The notes: generated by a model not told the origin, from the letters alone. Numbered from the stretch's first letter, positions 9,582-18,961 are shown. The stretch: DNA of 64,000 nt from Ureibacillus aquaedulcis (GCF_030418165.1 NZ_JAUHTQ010000002.1:186001-250000); one strand, 5' to 3'. A program made the numbers and translations.

Positions 9582-11129
9582 ATGATTTTTATACTGCTGC
9601 TATTATTAGTTTTTTTATGGGGATATAATTTCTACCTAATTTCAAAAAAAGAGATAAGTTCAATGTTAAAAGCAATCGCCATTATCATGAATGTGGTTAG
9701 CCTTTTTGCTGCCATTCCACTAGTTTTCATAGCTTCGATACTGGGCGTAAACGGCGATGGTGAAATTAATTTTGTAATACCGCTTATAATGGGCAGTTTA
9801 TTGATCCTGCCACAGTTTATTTTCACTTTCATTATTTTGAAGAAGAAATCTCTTAATGACCGTGAAAAACTGAAAAAAAACGTTGGTATGGAAGGAAGTA
9901 AAGAAAACGAAGAACCTAATGATCTTAAACGCTTCCGAATAACGATTCTAATTTCGCTGATTGTAGTATTGATAAGTGCTATTGTAAGGATTATCGAAAG
10001 ATACCATGCAGTACATATGAGTAGAACTACTGATGTAATGATTTTGTGCTTACTAGCAGCTGTGGAAATAGTTATTTTCACTGTTCTCTTAAAACTCTAC
10101 GATCCCAAGAAGCTCAAAGTCGCTACATTATTCACTACGATAATAGCTTTGTTGGTATCTTGTGCAATTCAAATACTACCAACAGATGAGATTGATAGAC
10201 TAAATCAGAAATGGAATCAGGACGAAGCACAGGTTTATATCGACAAAGCAACAAGCATCTTAAATAGTTATTCGGCTGATAGATTGAAGGTAGTAACTGC
10301 CGCTGTTAAACCAACTTATGATGATTCAAGTAAAAATGAATTATTGGATGTAAGATTGCAATACCAGTGTATGACATGTGCGGATTCGGAAAGCATTTCT
10401 ACTTTTGCAGTTCAGTTTAATATCGATTCTCAACAATTCACCAGTGTTACAGAGGACTCACACTACCAAACATTAGAGAGAAACAAACCTTTCTTAAATG
10501 ATACCGAAAAAGAGTTATCTATGACTCCGTACTATGATGAATATAATAGAAGTATAAACTTCGAAGCTACAATTAAAGAATATAACATCAAGGACTATGA
10601 GGGAATTGCTCAAGGTATCGTAGAAATGATTGAAATGGGTTATGATCGGACGCACAACAATTATTACGAATACAATAGCGGTGATTTTAATCGTATGAAA
10701 TGGTCCAATGAATTTCCTGACAAAGTACTAACCCTAAAAGAACTTGCTGCAAAAGGGCAAGTCGAACAAATCATCGAACCGCTAATAAGCAACAAAAATC
10801 TCGGTGGTACACTTTTTTCGAATGCTGCGATAATTGATAACGAAATATACCCATTTGGAAAAGATTTTACTATTGCTAGTATTGAAATAAAGGACGATAT
10901 AGTTCGACTAAAAGGGAAAGCATTTACACTGACCGATAACAGACAGTTATTTAGATTACAAAAAAGCAACCAAGAATATCTTGGTGTACTGACATCAAAT
11001 AATGCTTTACGGTTTAATAAGGCGAAAATTCAAATCCTGGAATCCCAGCCTGGCTATGAATTCAAGGTTGGCGATATTGTTATTGTCGATAACTTTAATG
11101 GTTCTATTTATAAAGAAAACAGACAATAA
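9582..11129 (+). CDS. Large membrane protein of unknown function
   Basis: A 515-residue protein I do not recognise. The N-terminal 210 residues hold about six hydrophobic helices in two groups separated by a charged linker (residues about 88-110, Lys/Glu-rich). The rest, about 300 residues, is hydrophilic, rich in Asp, Asn and Tyr, and probably outside the membrane; it has a single pair of cysteines (MTCADSES region) that might be a disulfide or metal site. ATG 9582 follows AAAGGG. It stands alone before a strong terminator. Confidence 0.75.
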   Translation: MIFILLLLLVFLWGYNFYLISKKEISSMLKAIAIIMNVVSLFAAIPLVFIASILGVNGDGEINFVIPLIMGSLLILPQFIFTFIILKKKSLNDREKLKKNVGMEGSKENEEPNDLKRFRITILISLIVVLISAIVRIIERYHAVHMSRTTDVMILCLLAAVEIVIFTVLLKLYDPKKLKVATLFTTIIALLVSCAIQILPTDEIDRLNQKWNQDEAQVYIDKATSILNSYSADRLKVVTAAVKPTYDDSSKNELLDVRLQYQCMTCADSESISTFAVQFNIDSQQFTSVTEDSHYQTLERNKPFLNDTEKELSMTPYYDEYNRSINFEATIKEYNIKDYEGIAQGIVEMIEMGYDRTHNNYYEYNSGDFNRMKWSNEFPDKVLTLKELAAKGQVEQIIEPLISNKNLGGTLFSNAAIIDNEIYPFGKDFTIASIEIKDDIVRLKGKAFTLTDNRQLFRLQKSNQEYLGVLTSNNALRFNKAKIQILESQPGYEFKVGDIVIVDNFNGSIYKENRQ

Positions 11130-11190
11130 GAAAAAAAACAACTCCAATAAATTAATTATTTTATACAATTAATATCCAACTTAAGAGTTT

Positions 11191-11238
11191 AAAAAACCAG
11201 ATTGACTGCCAAGTTTTCCGCAATCAATCTGGTTTTTT
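11191..11238. terminator. Bidirectional terminator
   Basis: A 15-bp perfect stem (AAAAAACCAGATTGA at 11191 with its complement ending at 11238) encloses an 18-base loop. It can end both the plus-strand membrane protein gene and the minus-strand aspA. Confidence 0.9.
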
Positions 11239-11253
11239 TAAAATTCTTTTATC

Positions 11254-12684
11254 CTAAATCTGCTTATTTACTAAAGACCTGCCACCAGCAATGCCTGGAT
11301 GCGTCATTTCATAAGGATCAAGTATCTTATCTAATTGTTCTGCAGTTAAAGCGCCTGATTTGATACAAAGCTCACGTACTGATGCCCCTGTTGCTATCGC
11401 CTCTTTTGCAATTTGTGCAGCAAGTTCATAGCCGATATGAGGGTTTACTGCAGTGATGATTCCTACACTTTGTTCTACATATTCTCTTAAATGTTCCTCA
11501 TTTGCTTTAATTCCCTCTACGCATTTCTCCGTAAATACAGCGAAAACATTATTCATGATCGAGATTGATTGAATTAAATTGTAGAATAGCACTGGCTCCA
11601 TTACATTTAACTCAAATTGGCCGGCCTCGGATGCCTGTGAAATCGTTAAATCATTCCCCATCACTTGGAAAGCGACCTGGTTTACTACTTCCGCCATTAC
11701 CGGATTAACTTTGCCGGGCATGATTGAGGAACCCGGTTGACGAGCTGGTAGGATGATTTCGAATAATCCATCACGGGGTCCGGAAGCCATTAAGCGTAAA
11801 TCATTGGCTATTTTAGACATATTGATCATGCAAACTTTCAACATTGCCGATACTTCCGTATAACAATCCGTATTTTGGGTTGCATCTACTAAATGTTCTG
11901 CCCTGCTCAATGGTAAACCACTTAATTCACTAAGATTGCATACTACAGCATCAATATATGAAGGATCTGCATTTAGTCCAGTACCGACTGCCGTTGCGCC
12001 CATATTTACTTCAAATAAATGTTGAATTGAAAGTGACATCCGCTCAATGTCACGAGAAATAACTCTGGCGTATGCCTCAAATTCCTGCCCCAACAAAATA
12101 GGGACTGCATCTTGAAGGTGTGTTCGACCCATTTTTATAACACCAGCAAATTCTTTCGCTTTGGAAACAAAGGCATTCTGCATTGTTTTGGTAGAGTTCA
12201 GCAATTGGTTCATTAAGCTTAGAACTGCAATATGAGTAGCCGTTGGGAAAGCATCATTTGTAGATTGCGACATATTGATATGGCTATTTGGGCTAATCAC
12301 TTTATAATTCCCTTTTTCTTCTCCCATCAGTTCAAGCGCACGATTTGCAATTACTTCGTTAGCATTCATATTAATAGAAGTCCCCGCGCCGCCTTGTATC
12401 GGATCGACAATAAATTGGTCATTCCATTTTCCAATAATCACTTCATCACATGCCTGAAGAATGAATTGGCCAATTTCTTTCGTTAACATACCCACTTCCA
12501 TATTTGCTAGTGCCGCAGCTTTTTTCACGATTCCTAAAGATTTAATAAGTTCTGGATGAATTCGGTATCCAGTGATTGGAAAATTTTCAACCGCCCTTAT
12601 CGTTTGAACACCATAGTAAGCACTTTTTGGTATTTCCTTTTCTCCTAGAAAATCTTTTTCAATGCGAAATTCTGTATTCCCCAT
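11254..12684 (-). CDS. aspA: Aspartate ammonia-lyase
   Basis: Aspartase, converting L-aspartate to fumarate and ammonium. It belongs to the fumarase/aspartase superfamily: the signature GSSIMPGKVNPVMAE carries the catalytic serine loop, and GGAGTSINMNANE and SPNSHINMSQSTNDAFPTA are the substrate-binding regions. I choose ATG 12684 (476 residues, the family's normal length) because GGGGA lies 8 bases upstream; an in-frame ATG at 12705 has no ribosome binding site. It is a single-gene unit with terminators on both sides and two inverted repeats in its upstream region. Confidence 0.96.
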   Translation of the reverse strand: MGNTEFRIEKDFLGEKEIPKSAYYGVQTIRAVENFPITGYRIHPELIKSLGIVKKAAALANMEVGMLTKEIGQFILQACDEVIIGKWNDQFIVDPIQGGAGTSINMNANEVIANRALELMGEEKGNYKVISPNSHINMSQSTNDAFPTATHIAVLSLMNQLLNSTKTMQNAFVSKAKEFAGVIKMGRTHLQDAVPILLGQEFEAYARVISRDIERMSLSIQHLFEVNMGATAVGTGLNADPSYIDAVVCNLSELSGLPLSRAEHLVDATQNTDCYTEVSAMLKVCMINMSKIANDLRLMASGPRDGLFEIILPARQPGSSIMPGKVNPVMAEVVNQVAFQVMGNDLTISQASEAGQFELNVMEPVLFYNLIQSISIMNNVFAVFTEKCVEGIKANEEHLREYVEQSVGIITAVNPHIGYELAAQIAKEAIATGASVRELCIKSGALTAEQLDKILDPYEMTHPGIAGGRSLVNKQI

Positions 12685-12752
12685 AATATTTATCCCCAAT
12701 TCCATAATGTAATTAAAAAAAGATAGGTTGCATGCATAGTGATTGAACGAAT

Positions 12753-12794
12753 AATCTATCTCTAGATTAGCACAAACTCATCTCATTTTGAGAT
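12753..12794. promoter_or_regulatory. Two inverted repeats upstream of aspA
   Basis: AATCTA-TCTC-TAGATT (12753-12768) and ATCTCA-TTT-TGAGAT (12780-12794) are perfect short palindromes 70-110 bp upstream of the aspA start. They may be operator sites. No matching regulator gene is adjacent, and the promoter itself is not clear. Confidence 0.35.
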
Positions 12795-12881
12795 TAAATT
12801 TTAAAATTAATTAATTCACGAAATTATTATAAATTTCAGTTTATAATCATTTGTTAGTCGCAAAAAGCTGATTACAAAATT

Positions 12882-12928
12882 AAAAGGAAAAGAGAATAAG
12901 CAAATAACGCTTGATCTCTTTTCCTTTT
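12882..12928 (-). terminator. Terminator of the DUF2785 gene
   Basis: A 13-bp perfect stem (AAAAGGAAAAGAG with CTCTTTTCCTTTT) around a 21-base loop, with a T run on the minus strand. Confidence 0.8.
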
Positions 12929-12963
12929 TGTAAAGTAGAATGAACCCTTTTCTGAATTTAATT

Positions 12964-13833
12964 CTAATTCCGTACTTCATTTCCATCATATAATTTTTGA
13001 TGAAGTATCTTTAGACTTTGATTAATCAACTCTCCTAAATGAAACTTCTCGTTTTTAAATCCATTTATGAAATATAACGACTTTAGGAAGTTCGTGATGT
13101 TAAATTTAATACGAAAATACCTATTGGAGAATCCTTCATTTGCATAAATGTACTCTAGGTCACTTAAAACACCTTCAGCCCAATGCCCCAGTTTCTTTTG
13201 GTCGAACTCTTTTTCTATCAGGGCTTCTATTACAAAAACTAAACGTTCATCTTCTTCATCGATGTAAGTGGCATCCTTAAATAAACAATTATGAATGGTA
13301 TTTAATATCTTATCAGAATGCCCATTTTCAAATTTCGGGTGTCTAACTAGAGCGACTAACAAGTCAGCACCATGGGCTACACTATGAGCCCAACCCTTTA
13401 CTTCGACCAAACCTCTTGTATCCTGTTCACTTTTTAAATAGGAAATACTTCGACAAACTGCATAGTTAAAACATTCTTCCGATAAGAATCCTAATTGATT
13501 ATCCTTATGCAATATTGCAGCAACAATTAAGGAGGAAAATGATCTCGTAAATACTGAGTCTGTATTTTTTTCACCAATATTATAAAACAAATGCTTTTCA
13601 TCCAAAACAGTATCAAAGATATATTGGTATTGTTCAATATTCAACAGCTCTTCATCAATAAGCCTCACAAATGTCGGGAAGATAAGATTATCCCTTAATT
13701 GCGAATCTATCGAACCAATATTATCTAGCATCTGATCAACCAGCTTTACTAGGTCGTCCTGGTTTATCAGTTCGGAATCTTTATTTTCTAATTCAATTAG
13801 CTGTGATTTTAATAGGAATGTTTCTTCGCTCAT
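12964..13833 (-). CDS. DUF2785 family protein
   Basis: Predicted cytoplasmic, largely alpha-helical protein of 289 residues. The central block VEVKGWAHSVAHGADLL and the following VALVRHPKF are typical of DUF2785, a family of unknown function in Firmicutes. No enzyme motif, signal peptide or membrane segment is visible. ATG 13833 follows GGTGGAG with six bases spacing. It is a monocistronic gene ending in a clear terminator. Confidence 0.8.
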   Translation of the reverse strand: MSEETFLLKSQLIELENKDSELINQDDLVKLVDQMLDNIGSIDSQLRDNLIFPTFVRLIDEELLNIEQYQYIFDTVLDEKHLFYNIGEKNTDSVFTRSFSSLIVAAILHKDNQLGFLSEECFNYAVCRSISYLKSEQDTRGLVEVKGWAHSVAHGADLLVALVRHPKFENGHSDKILNTIHNCLFKDATYIDEEDERLVFVIEALIEKEFDQKKLGHWAEGVLSDLEYIYANEGFSNRYFRIKFNITNFLKSLYFINGFKNEKFHLGELINQSLKILHQKLYDGNEVRN

Positions 13834-13927
13834 CTAATGCTCCACCATACTACTTCATTAGAGCGGCATTTAACTTCACCATAAATAACCAATTTTATGG
13901 AGTGCCATTACAATATGGTCGGTCAAC

Positions 13928-13958
13928 GAAAAAAGGACGCTTTTCTAAGAGAAAGGCG
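13928..13958 (-). terminator. Terminator of the citMHS-atuA operon
   Basis: On the minus strand a 9-bp stem with one mismatch (CGCCTTTCT with AGAAAAGCG, loop CTT) is followed within two bases by six T. It lies 120 bp past the last gene of the operon. Confidence 0.65.
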
Positions 13959-14081
13959 CCAAAGTTTTTAGTTTGCTTAGTTAATTTGTAATGATTTCCC
14001 ATTAATATAGGTTAAACTCTATTAAAATATTGAATAGAGCCACCTCCATTTAGAAATACTCCGGAAAAGGTGAATAAATTT

Positions 14082-14396
14082 CTAATCAATGTCAATTTCC
14101 ATCTCCAGCAACGCAAAACTTAAACTTTTACCATGAGTGTCTATGCTCAAAGAGGTAGTGACTCCCCCAAGCAACGCTTGATGACATGTAAACTGAAGTG
14201 CAGCAATATTTGGAACTTCATAGCGAATTATGTGACCTTCCACTATCTCTTTCAAATGTTCTTTTACCTTCTCAGCAGTTACTTGTTCGCATAATAGATT
14301 GTAATCCTGTTCATCATACGGAATGAGAGATAAAATAAGTGTGTTTCCTTTATCTCCAGCACGACTATGGGCTAGATCATATAACTTTTTTTTCAT
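14082..14396 (-). CDS. AtuA-associated small protein
   Basis: A 104-residue protein of the type found fused to, or beside, AtuA (DUF1446) proteins. The N-terminal motif KLYDLAHSRAGDKGNT is diagnostic. The start is taken as ATG 14396, eight bases after GGGAGAG; its first 20 bp overlap the end of the AtuA gene, which points to a complex of the two products. Function is unproven; in Pseudomonas the Atu cluster serves acyclic terpene breakdown, but here the neighbour is a citrate-type transporter. Confidence 0.82.
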   Translation of the reverse strand: MKKKLYDLAHSRAGDKGNTLILSLIPYDEQDYNLLCEQVTAEKVKEHLKEIVEGHIIRYEVPNIAALQFTCHQALLGGVTTSLSIDTHGKSLSFALLEMEIDID

Positions 14397-15714
14397 CTGG
14401 TACACTCTCCCGTAAAATAATAGCGGAATTGATTTTCCTTCGCGGTATTAATATTGAAACAATTCCAACTACCTCATTTGTATATTTACGGACTCCCCCT
14501 CCACCTGCTGGACCGTTTGTATACAAAGCTTCCACCTCTTCTCCAACTCTTACTGCTTTTGTGGGTGTATCTGCTTTTCCAGCTACTCGAAGTCGGATTT
14601 CATAGGGCTCTTCGGATACACCAAAATTTGTTCTATGAACGGATGTACTACCAATATAATCAATTCGTAAATCCTTGAATTCGCCTTTTAACCTCTCTTG
14701 CAAAACATCTCCTGCAAGCATTGCTCTCCCTAACGCATTGCTACCAGCGTAAGAAATTTCCCCTTCCCCCTGAAATCCTGCACGGTAGCCTACGCTTACT
14801 TTATAGGCAATCGGTTTAGACTTTCCTTTACAGCCAAATACGGCAATATTGTTTGGGGCATTTTCTTTAAGCCCCACTGTTGTGAAATCAGCAACAACAT
14901 CAGGAGTAATGTATTCATGTGGATTGATAACTTCATACAAAAGCTGTTCTTTGACAGTTGATAGAGAAATCAATCCTCCGCTACCTTCTAACTTACTGAT
15001 TACAGCAGAACCGTCCGAATTTACGTCTGCAAAAGGAAAACCTAAATGAGCAAAGTCTGGAACATCCTTTTTCCCTGGATCGGCAAAATACCCTCCACAA
15101 ACTTGTGCTCCACATTCCAACAAATGCCCTATTACTGTTCCTTGTGCTATACGATCCACATCATCAAATGACCATCCAAAATGATGAACCATCGGAGCAA
15201 CAAATAAGGACGGGTCAGCAACACGACCGGTAATAATGATATCAGCACCTGATTCTAATGCAGGCAAAATTGCTTCTGCCCCTAAGTAGGCATTGGCTGA
15301 AATTAATTGACCATATGACGATAAAGGCAGATTACCTTCTAAGCTTCTTTCTTCCGCATGAATGTGTGCCATTACATCATCCCCGATTACCGCAGCTACT
15401 TTTATGGAAATTCCTAGGGCATTAGCCATCTCAACCACTTTTTCAGCAGCTCTAACCGGATTTGCGGCTCCCATGTTTGAAATAAGTCTTACCTTATTTT
15501 TACTAATAATCGGTAAAAGTGGTTCTATTCGCTTTTCTAATAAACAATCATAACCCAATTCGGGATTATTCAACTTTTGTTTTTGAGCCAATGCTATTGT
15601 ACGTTCCGCAAGACATTCCAACACCAGATAATCTAGATTCCCATTTTCCGCTAGAAGCACTGCCGCTTCTAAGCGGTCACCCGAAAAGCCTGCTCCCGAA
15701 CCGATTCTAATCAT
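14377..15714 (-). CDS. AtuA family (DUF1446) protein
   Basis: Cytoplasmic protein of the acyclic terpene utilisation AtuA family, 445 residues. The N-terminus RIGSGAGFSGDRLEAAVLLAE and the later stretches GADIIITGRVADPSLF and GPAGGGGVRKYTNEVV are typical. The biochemical role of the family is not settled; a hydratase or lyase acting on CoA-linked or free organic acids has been suggested by context. ATG 15714 has GAGGTG six bases upstream. It directly follows the CitMHS transporter (10 bp) and overlaps the small partner gene, so all three form one sigma-54 controlled operon. Confidence 0.88.
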   Translation of the reverse strand: MIRIGSGAGFSGDRLEAAVLLAENGNLDYLVLECLAERTIALAQKQKLNNPELGYDCLLEKRIEPLLPIISKNKVRLISNMGAANPVRAAEKVVEMANALGISIKVAAVIGDDVMAHIHAEERSLEGNLPLSSYGQLISANAYLGAEAILPALESGADIIITGRVADPSLFVAPMVHHFGWSFDDVDRIAQGTVIGHLLECGAQVCGGYFADPGKKDVPDFAHLGFPFADVNSDGSAVISKLEGSGGLISLSTVKEQLLYEVINPHEYITPDVVADFTTVGLKENAPNNIAVFGCKGKSKPIAYKVSVGYRAGFQGEGEISYAGSNALGRAMLAGDVLQERLKGEFKDLRIDYIGSTSVHRTNFGVSEEPYEIRLRVAGKADTPTKAVRVGEEVEALYTNGPAGGGGVRKYTNEVVGIVSILIPRRKINSAIILRESVPDEKKVI

Positions 15715-15724
15715 TCTCAACACC

Positions 15725-17026
15725 TCAAATTGTTATAGATATAGCTCCTGTCATTAATGCCATAATTGTCATTACTATCGTGGTTCCAAATGCCCATTTG
15801 AAAATAAATTTTTGGTGTTCGCCTAAATTTACCCCTGTCATCCCAACAAGGATAAATGTTGAAGCTGTAAGTGGACTTAATGGAAATCCGGTTGTCATTT
15901 GACCCAGGATTGCAGCTCGCCCAATTTCTATTGGGTCTATTCCAAAATTGACAGCAGTTTCAGCAAGAATTGGAAGAACCCCAAAGTAATAGGCGTCTGG
16001 TGTAAATACAAAGCTAAGTGGCATACTTGTAACCGCTACCAATAATGGCAATAAACCTGAGATTTGATCAGGGATTATGGAAACCAGAGAAATTGCCATT
16101 TCGTCGATCATCTTAGTTCCTGTTAAAATTCCTGTAAAAATACCTGCAGCAAAAATCATGGAGGACACTAATACAACATTACTTCCATGGTTAGTCAATA
16201 TCTTTTGCTGTTCCCCAAAGTTTGGATAGTTAACAAGCAAGGCAATAACAAAGGCAACAATAAATAAGACCGGCATCGGTAGCCAAGCCATAACTAATGC
16301 TACAAGAAGTAGAATTGTCAATAACGAGTTAAACCAAAAAAGGTTTGGTCTTTTTCCTTCAACAGTAGAAGAAGTCTCCATTAAAACCTCTTTATTAATT
16401 ACTAAATCTATAATGCCGAGTCTTTCGCGCTCTTTTTTTCCAAGCCAATAAGATGAAAGAAATACCCATACAATCCCAACAAACATAGCTGGCAAAACGG
16501 GATTAAAGAGTTGAGTCGCATCAGCTTCTAGTATACTCATTGCTCTAGCTGTAGGGCCACCCCAAGGTGCAATATTCATGACACCTGCTCCTAATGCAAC
16601 AACACCAGACAATACAAGAGGATTCATACCTAGGCGTTTATAGATTGGCAGAAATGCTGAAATCGTAATCATGAACGTTGATGCACCATCACCATCCAAT
16701 GCTACTATCATTGTGACAATTGCTGTTCCAATTACAATCTTAAGCGGATCTCCTTTAACGATCCGAATAATTCGTGAAATGATTGGATCAAATAATCCTG
16801 CATCCATCATTAACCCAAAATATAAGACAGCAAAACCAACCATAATCCCTGTTGGTGCAACCTTTTGAATTCCCTCTAACATCATGGGACCGAGTTCGGC
16901 ACCAAATCCACTGAAAAGCCCAAAAACCAATGGAACAAGAACGAGAGCGACAATTACTGAAAGTCGCTTTGTCATAATTAATATTAGAAAAGTTGCTATT
17001 GTTAAGAATCCTAATAAAGCTACCAT
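15725..17026 (-). CDS. CitMHS family organic-acid transporter
   Basis: Secondary transporter of the citrate-Mg2+:H+ symporter family, 433 residues, the same length as Bacillus CitM. About 11-12 membrane helices are visible. The family-typical segments include IVALDGDGASTFMITISAF and MNIAPWGGPTARAMSIL. It probably imports a tricarboxylate or related acid with a divalent metal, but the AtuA neighbours mean the substrate need not be citrate. ATG 17026 follows GGGGGGA closely. It is the first gene after a -24/-12 promoter and is probably switched on by the activator encoded at 17362. Confidence 0.88.
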   Translation of the reverse strand: MVALLGFLTIATFLILIMTKRLSVIVALVLVPLVFGLFSGFGAELGPMMLEGIQKVAPTGIMVGFAVLYFGLMMDAGLFDPIISRIIRIVKGDPLKIVIGTAIVTMIVALDGDGASTFMITISAFLPIYKRLGMNPLVLSGVVALGAGVMNIAPWGGPTARAMSILEADATQLFNPVLPAMFVGIVWVFLSSYWLGKKERERLGIIDLVINKEVLMETSSTVEGKRPNLFWFNSLLTILLLVALVMAWLPMPVLFIVAFVIALLVNYPNFGEQQKILTNHGSNVVLVSSMIFAAGIFTGILTGTKMIDEMAISLVSIIPDQISGLLPLLVAVTSMPLSFVFTPDAYYFGVLPILAETAVNFGIDPIEIGRAAILGQMTTGFPLSPLTASTFILVGMTGVNLGEHQKFIFKWAFGTTIVMTIMALMTGAISITI

Positions 17027-17102
17027 CCAATCCCCCCAGATTTACAATATTTCTCTTCTCTTTGCTTAAAGCACCCTCCTTTTCTTACTTCACTTTTTAT
17101 TA

Positions 17103-17119
17103 AGCAAAATTCATGCCAA
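17103..17119 (-). promoter_or_regulatory. Sigma-54 (-24/-12) promoter of the citMHS operon
   Basis: On the minus strand the 17-base element TTGGCATGAATTTTGCT matches the sigma-54 consensus TTGGCAC-N5-TTGCW at all but one position, with the invariant GG and GC in place. It lies 77 bp upstream of the transporter start, and an enhancer-binding protein gene is adjacent. Confidence 0.9.
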
Positions 17120-17251
17120 CTTTTTAAATTCAAACAGAAAAGAGAATAATTTATCCTTATTAAAGGGAAAATAGTCAGTATTATAACCATCTCAATAGAA
17201 TTAAAAAAATTAGATGGTAGCAATTTATTCAACAGTTTACAAATACCCTGG

Positions 17252-17267
17252 TTCTAAATTGTTAGAA
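17252..17267. promoter_or_regulatory. Upstream activator site 1
   Basis: TTCTAAATTGTTAGAA is a perfect 6-4-6 inverted repeat about 140 bp upstream of the -24/-12 promoter. It resembles the second site at 17322, and is the likely binding site of the sigma-54 activator. Confidence 0.75.
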
Positions 17268-17321
17268 TTTTATAGCTCCTATTATCAATAAAATGGCTGT
17301 TATAACAACACCCCCCTATAT

Positions 17322-17337
17322 TTCTAATTTGCTAGAA
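17322..17337. promoter_or_regulatory. Upstream activator site 2
   Basis: TTCTAATTTGCTAGAA repeats the pattern of the site at 17252 with one arm mismatch. The two centres are 70 bp apart. This one lies just downstream of the activator gene's stop codon. Confidence 0.72.
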
Positions 17338-17361
17338 TTATAAGGGAATTTTTCTTAACAT

Positions 17362-18789
17362 TTAGAAATCTAAATTGTATCGATTTATTTTGTTATACAA
17401 AGTTGCTAATGAGATACCTAAAGCATTGGCAGCCCTTTTTTTCTCTTCAAGATCATTCCCGAATTTTTTTAACGTTTCTAAAATAAACCTCTTTTCAGCA
17501 TCTTGAACTGCTTCCTGCAAGGAATTATAAGAACTGGTAGTTTCATTGAATTCACTAATGTCTATTCGATTCTTAGTAATAGTCTCTGGTAAGTGTTCAA
17601 TTTTGATTTCAGTTCCTTCCATCATACAAGTAGCATAATCAATCATGTTTCTTAATTCCCGTACATTCCCTGGCCACTCATATGTCTGCAGAAATCTTAA
17701 GGTGTGTCGGCTGATAGTATAATTAATGGATTCCAGATCCAAAGACAAATTTATGATTGATGATTGTAGAAAGGCATCAACAAGTTCTGGAATGTCGTCT
17801 TTTCTGTCACGTAAGGGAGGTATATGTAGACTAATCACATTTAATCGATAAAATAGGTCCTCTCTAAAATGGTTCTTTTTTACAAGTTGTTGTAAATCAC
17901 GGTGGGTTGCTGCGATGATTCTTACGTTTATGTCCCGTTCCCTTGTTTCTCCCACTCTACGAATCTTTTTTTCTTGTAACACTCTTAATAACTTAGCCTG
18001 AAGTTCAAAGGACATATCCCCGATTTCATCTAAAAATATAGTTCCATTATTAGCTATTTCAAACAGACCAATTTTCCCACCCTTTTTTGCATTGGTAAAA
18101 GCACCTTCTCCGTAGCCAAATAACTCACTTTCTAAAAGAGCGGCGGGAATAGCCGCACAATTAACAGGAACAAACGGATTATTCTTTCTTTTGCTGTCGT
18201 TATGCATTGCCTGAGCAAACAATTCTTTTCCTGTCCCGCTTTCACCTGTAATAAGAATAGGTAAGTCGGTGTCAGCAACCTTTTCTGCAACATTAACAGC
18301 ATCTTTAAGTCCCATATTCTTACCGATGATTTGCTTGAAAGTATAGTTTGCTTGATATAAGGAACTCATTTTTTTCTGAAGCTGCTCCAATTTCTCTCCT
18401 TTTAACTTCAATTCTTGGGTTAGCTTATGGACTTCATCTAGGCTTTTACATACAGATACTGCTCCTATCACTTTGTCATCCAGAATAATCGGAGCCATAT
18501 CCACGATATATTCCCGATTCCCAGTTTTCCGGTAAACTCCTACCCTAGTTTTTCGATCGACCAATATTTCAGTTAATTGGGCACCAGGTCGAGATTCTTT
18601 TAATGGCTTTCCAATAATACTGGGAGTTGCACCTGTTATCCTCAAATACTCTGGGTTAACTAGTTGAACAATTCCTTCAAGATCAATTACAAGAACCCCA
18701 TCATTTATAGAATGAACAATTGCCTTCCACCAATCAGTTTGTTTTTCGGGAGAAGAGTGATTTATATCAAGACTTGAATATTTCTCCAT
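17362..18789 (-). CDS. Sigma-54-dependent enhancer-binding activator (PAS-AAA-HTH)
   Basis: Transcription activator for RNA polymerase with sigma-54. Domain order: PAS sensor (about residues 22-120), short coiled coil (about 120-147), AAA+ domain (about 152-385) with Walker A GESGTGKE at 182-189, the sigma-54 contact loop GAFTNA at 229-234, and Walker B FLDE at 252-255, then a Fis-type helix-turn-helix at the C-terminus (LEEKKRAANALGISLATLYN). The contact loop differs from the usual GAFTGA in its fifth residue; the threonine needed for contact is kept. It has no receiver domain, so the PAS domain probably senses a small ligand. It stands upstream of the citMHS-atuA operon with matching palindromes between. 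Confidence 0.93.
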   Translation of the reverse strand: MEKYSSLDINHSSPEKQTDWWKAIVHSINDGVLVIDLEGIVQLVNPEYLRITGATPSIIGKPLKESRPGAQLTEILVDRKTRVGVYRKTGNREYIVDMAPIILDDKVIGAVSVCKSLDEVHKLTQELKLKGEKLEQLQKKMSSLYQANYTFKQIIGKNMGLKDAVNVAEKVADTDLPILITGESGTGKELFAQAMHNDSKRKNNPFVPVNCAAIPAALLESELFGYGEGAFTNAKKGGKIGLFEIANNGTIFLDEIGDMSFELQAKLLRVLQEKKIRRVGETRERDINVRIIAATHRDLQQLVKKNHFREDLFYRLNVISLHIPPLRDRKDDIPELVDAFLQSSIINLSLDLESINYTISRHTLRFLQTYEWPGNVRELRNMIDYATCMMEGTEIKIEHLPETITKNRIDISEFNETTSSYNSLQEAVQDAEKRFILETLKKFGNDLEEKKRAANALGISLATLYNKINRYNLDF

Positions 18790-18858
18790 AATTACCCATC
18801 ATCCTTTCTTAGGTTTTGTTCCATCTCTCCGTACTACTTACTCTTATTATAGCCTTAC

Positions 18859-18884
18859 AAAAAAAACCTTCCAGAGTTGGAAGG
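18859..18884 (-). terminator. Terminator of the EamA transporter gene
   Basis: On the minus strand CCTTCCA-ACTC-TGGAAGG is followed by eight T. Confidence 0.88.
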
Positions 18885-18961
18885 CTTTTGTGTAAGATTC
18901 ATAATTCGTATCAAAATCGCAAACTTAGAATAAGGTTCTAAAAACGCATAAAATCTCTTCA

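Noticed and set aside
14339-15710. Several plus-strand frames of 60-90 residues opposite the AtuA gene
   Set aside because: Antisense shadows of a well-supported gene, without ribosome binding sites.
17020-17232. Minus-strand 70-residue frame between the citMHS gene and its activator
   Set aside because: It contains the sigma-54 promoter and the ribosome binding site of the transporter; composition is not protein-like.
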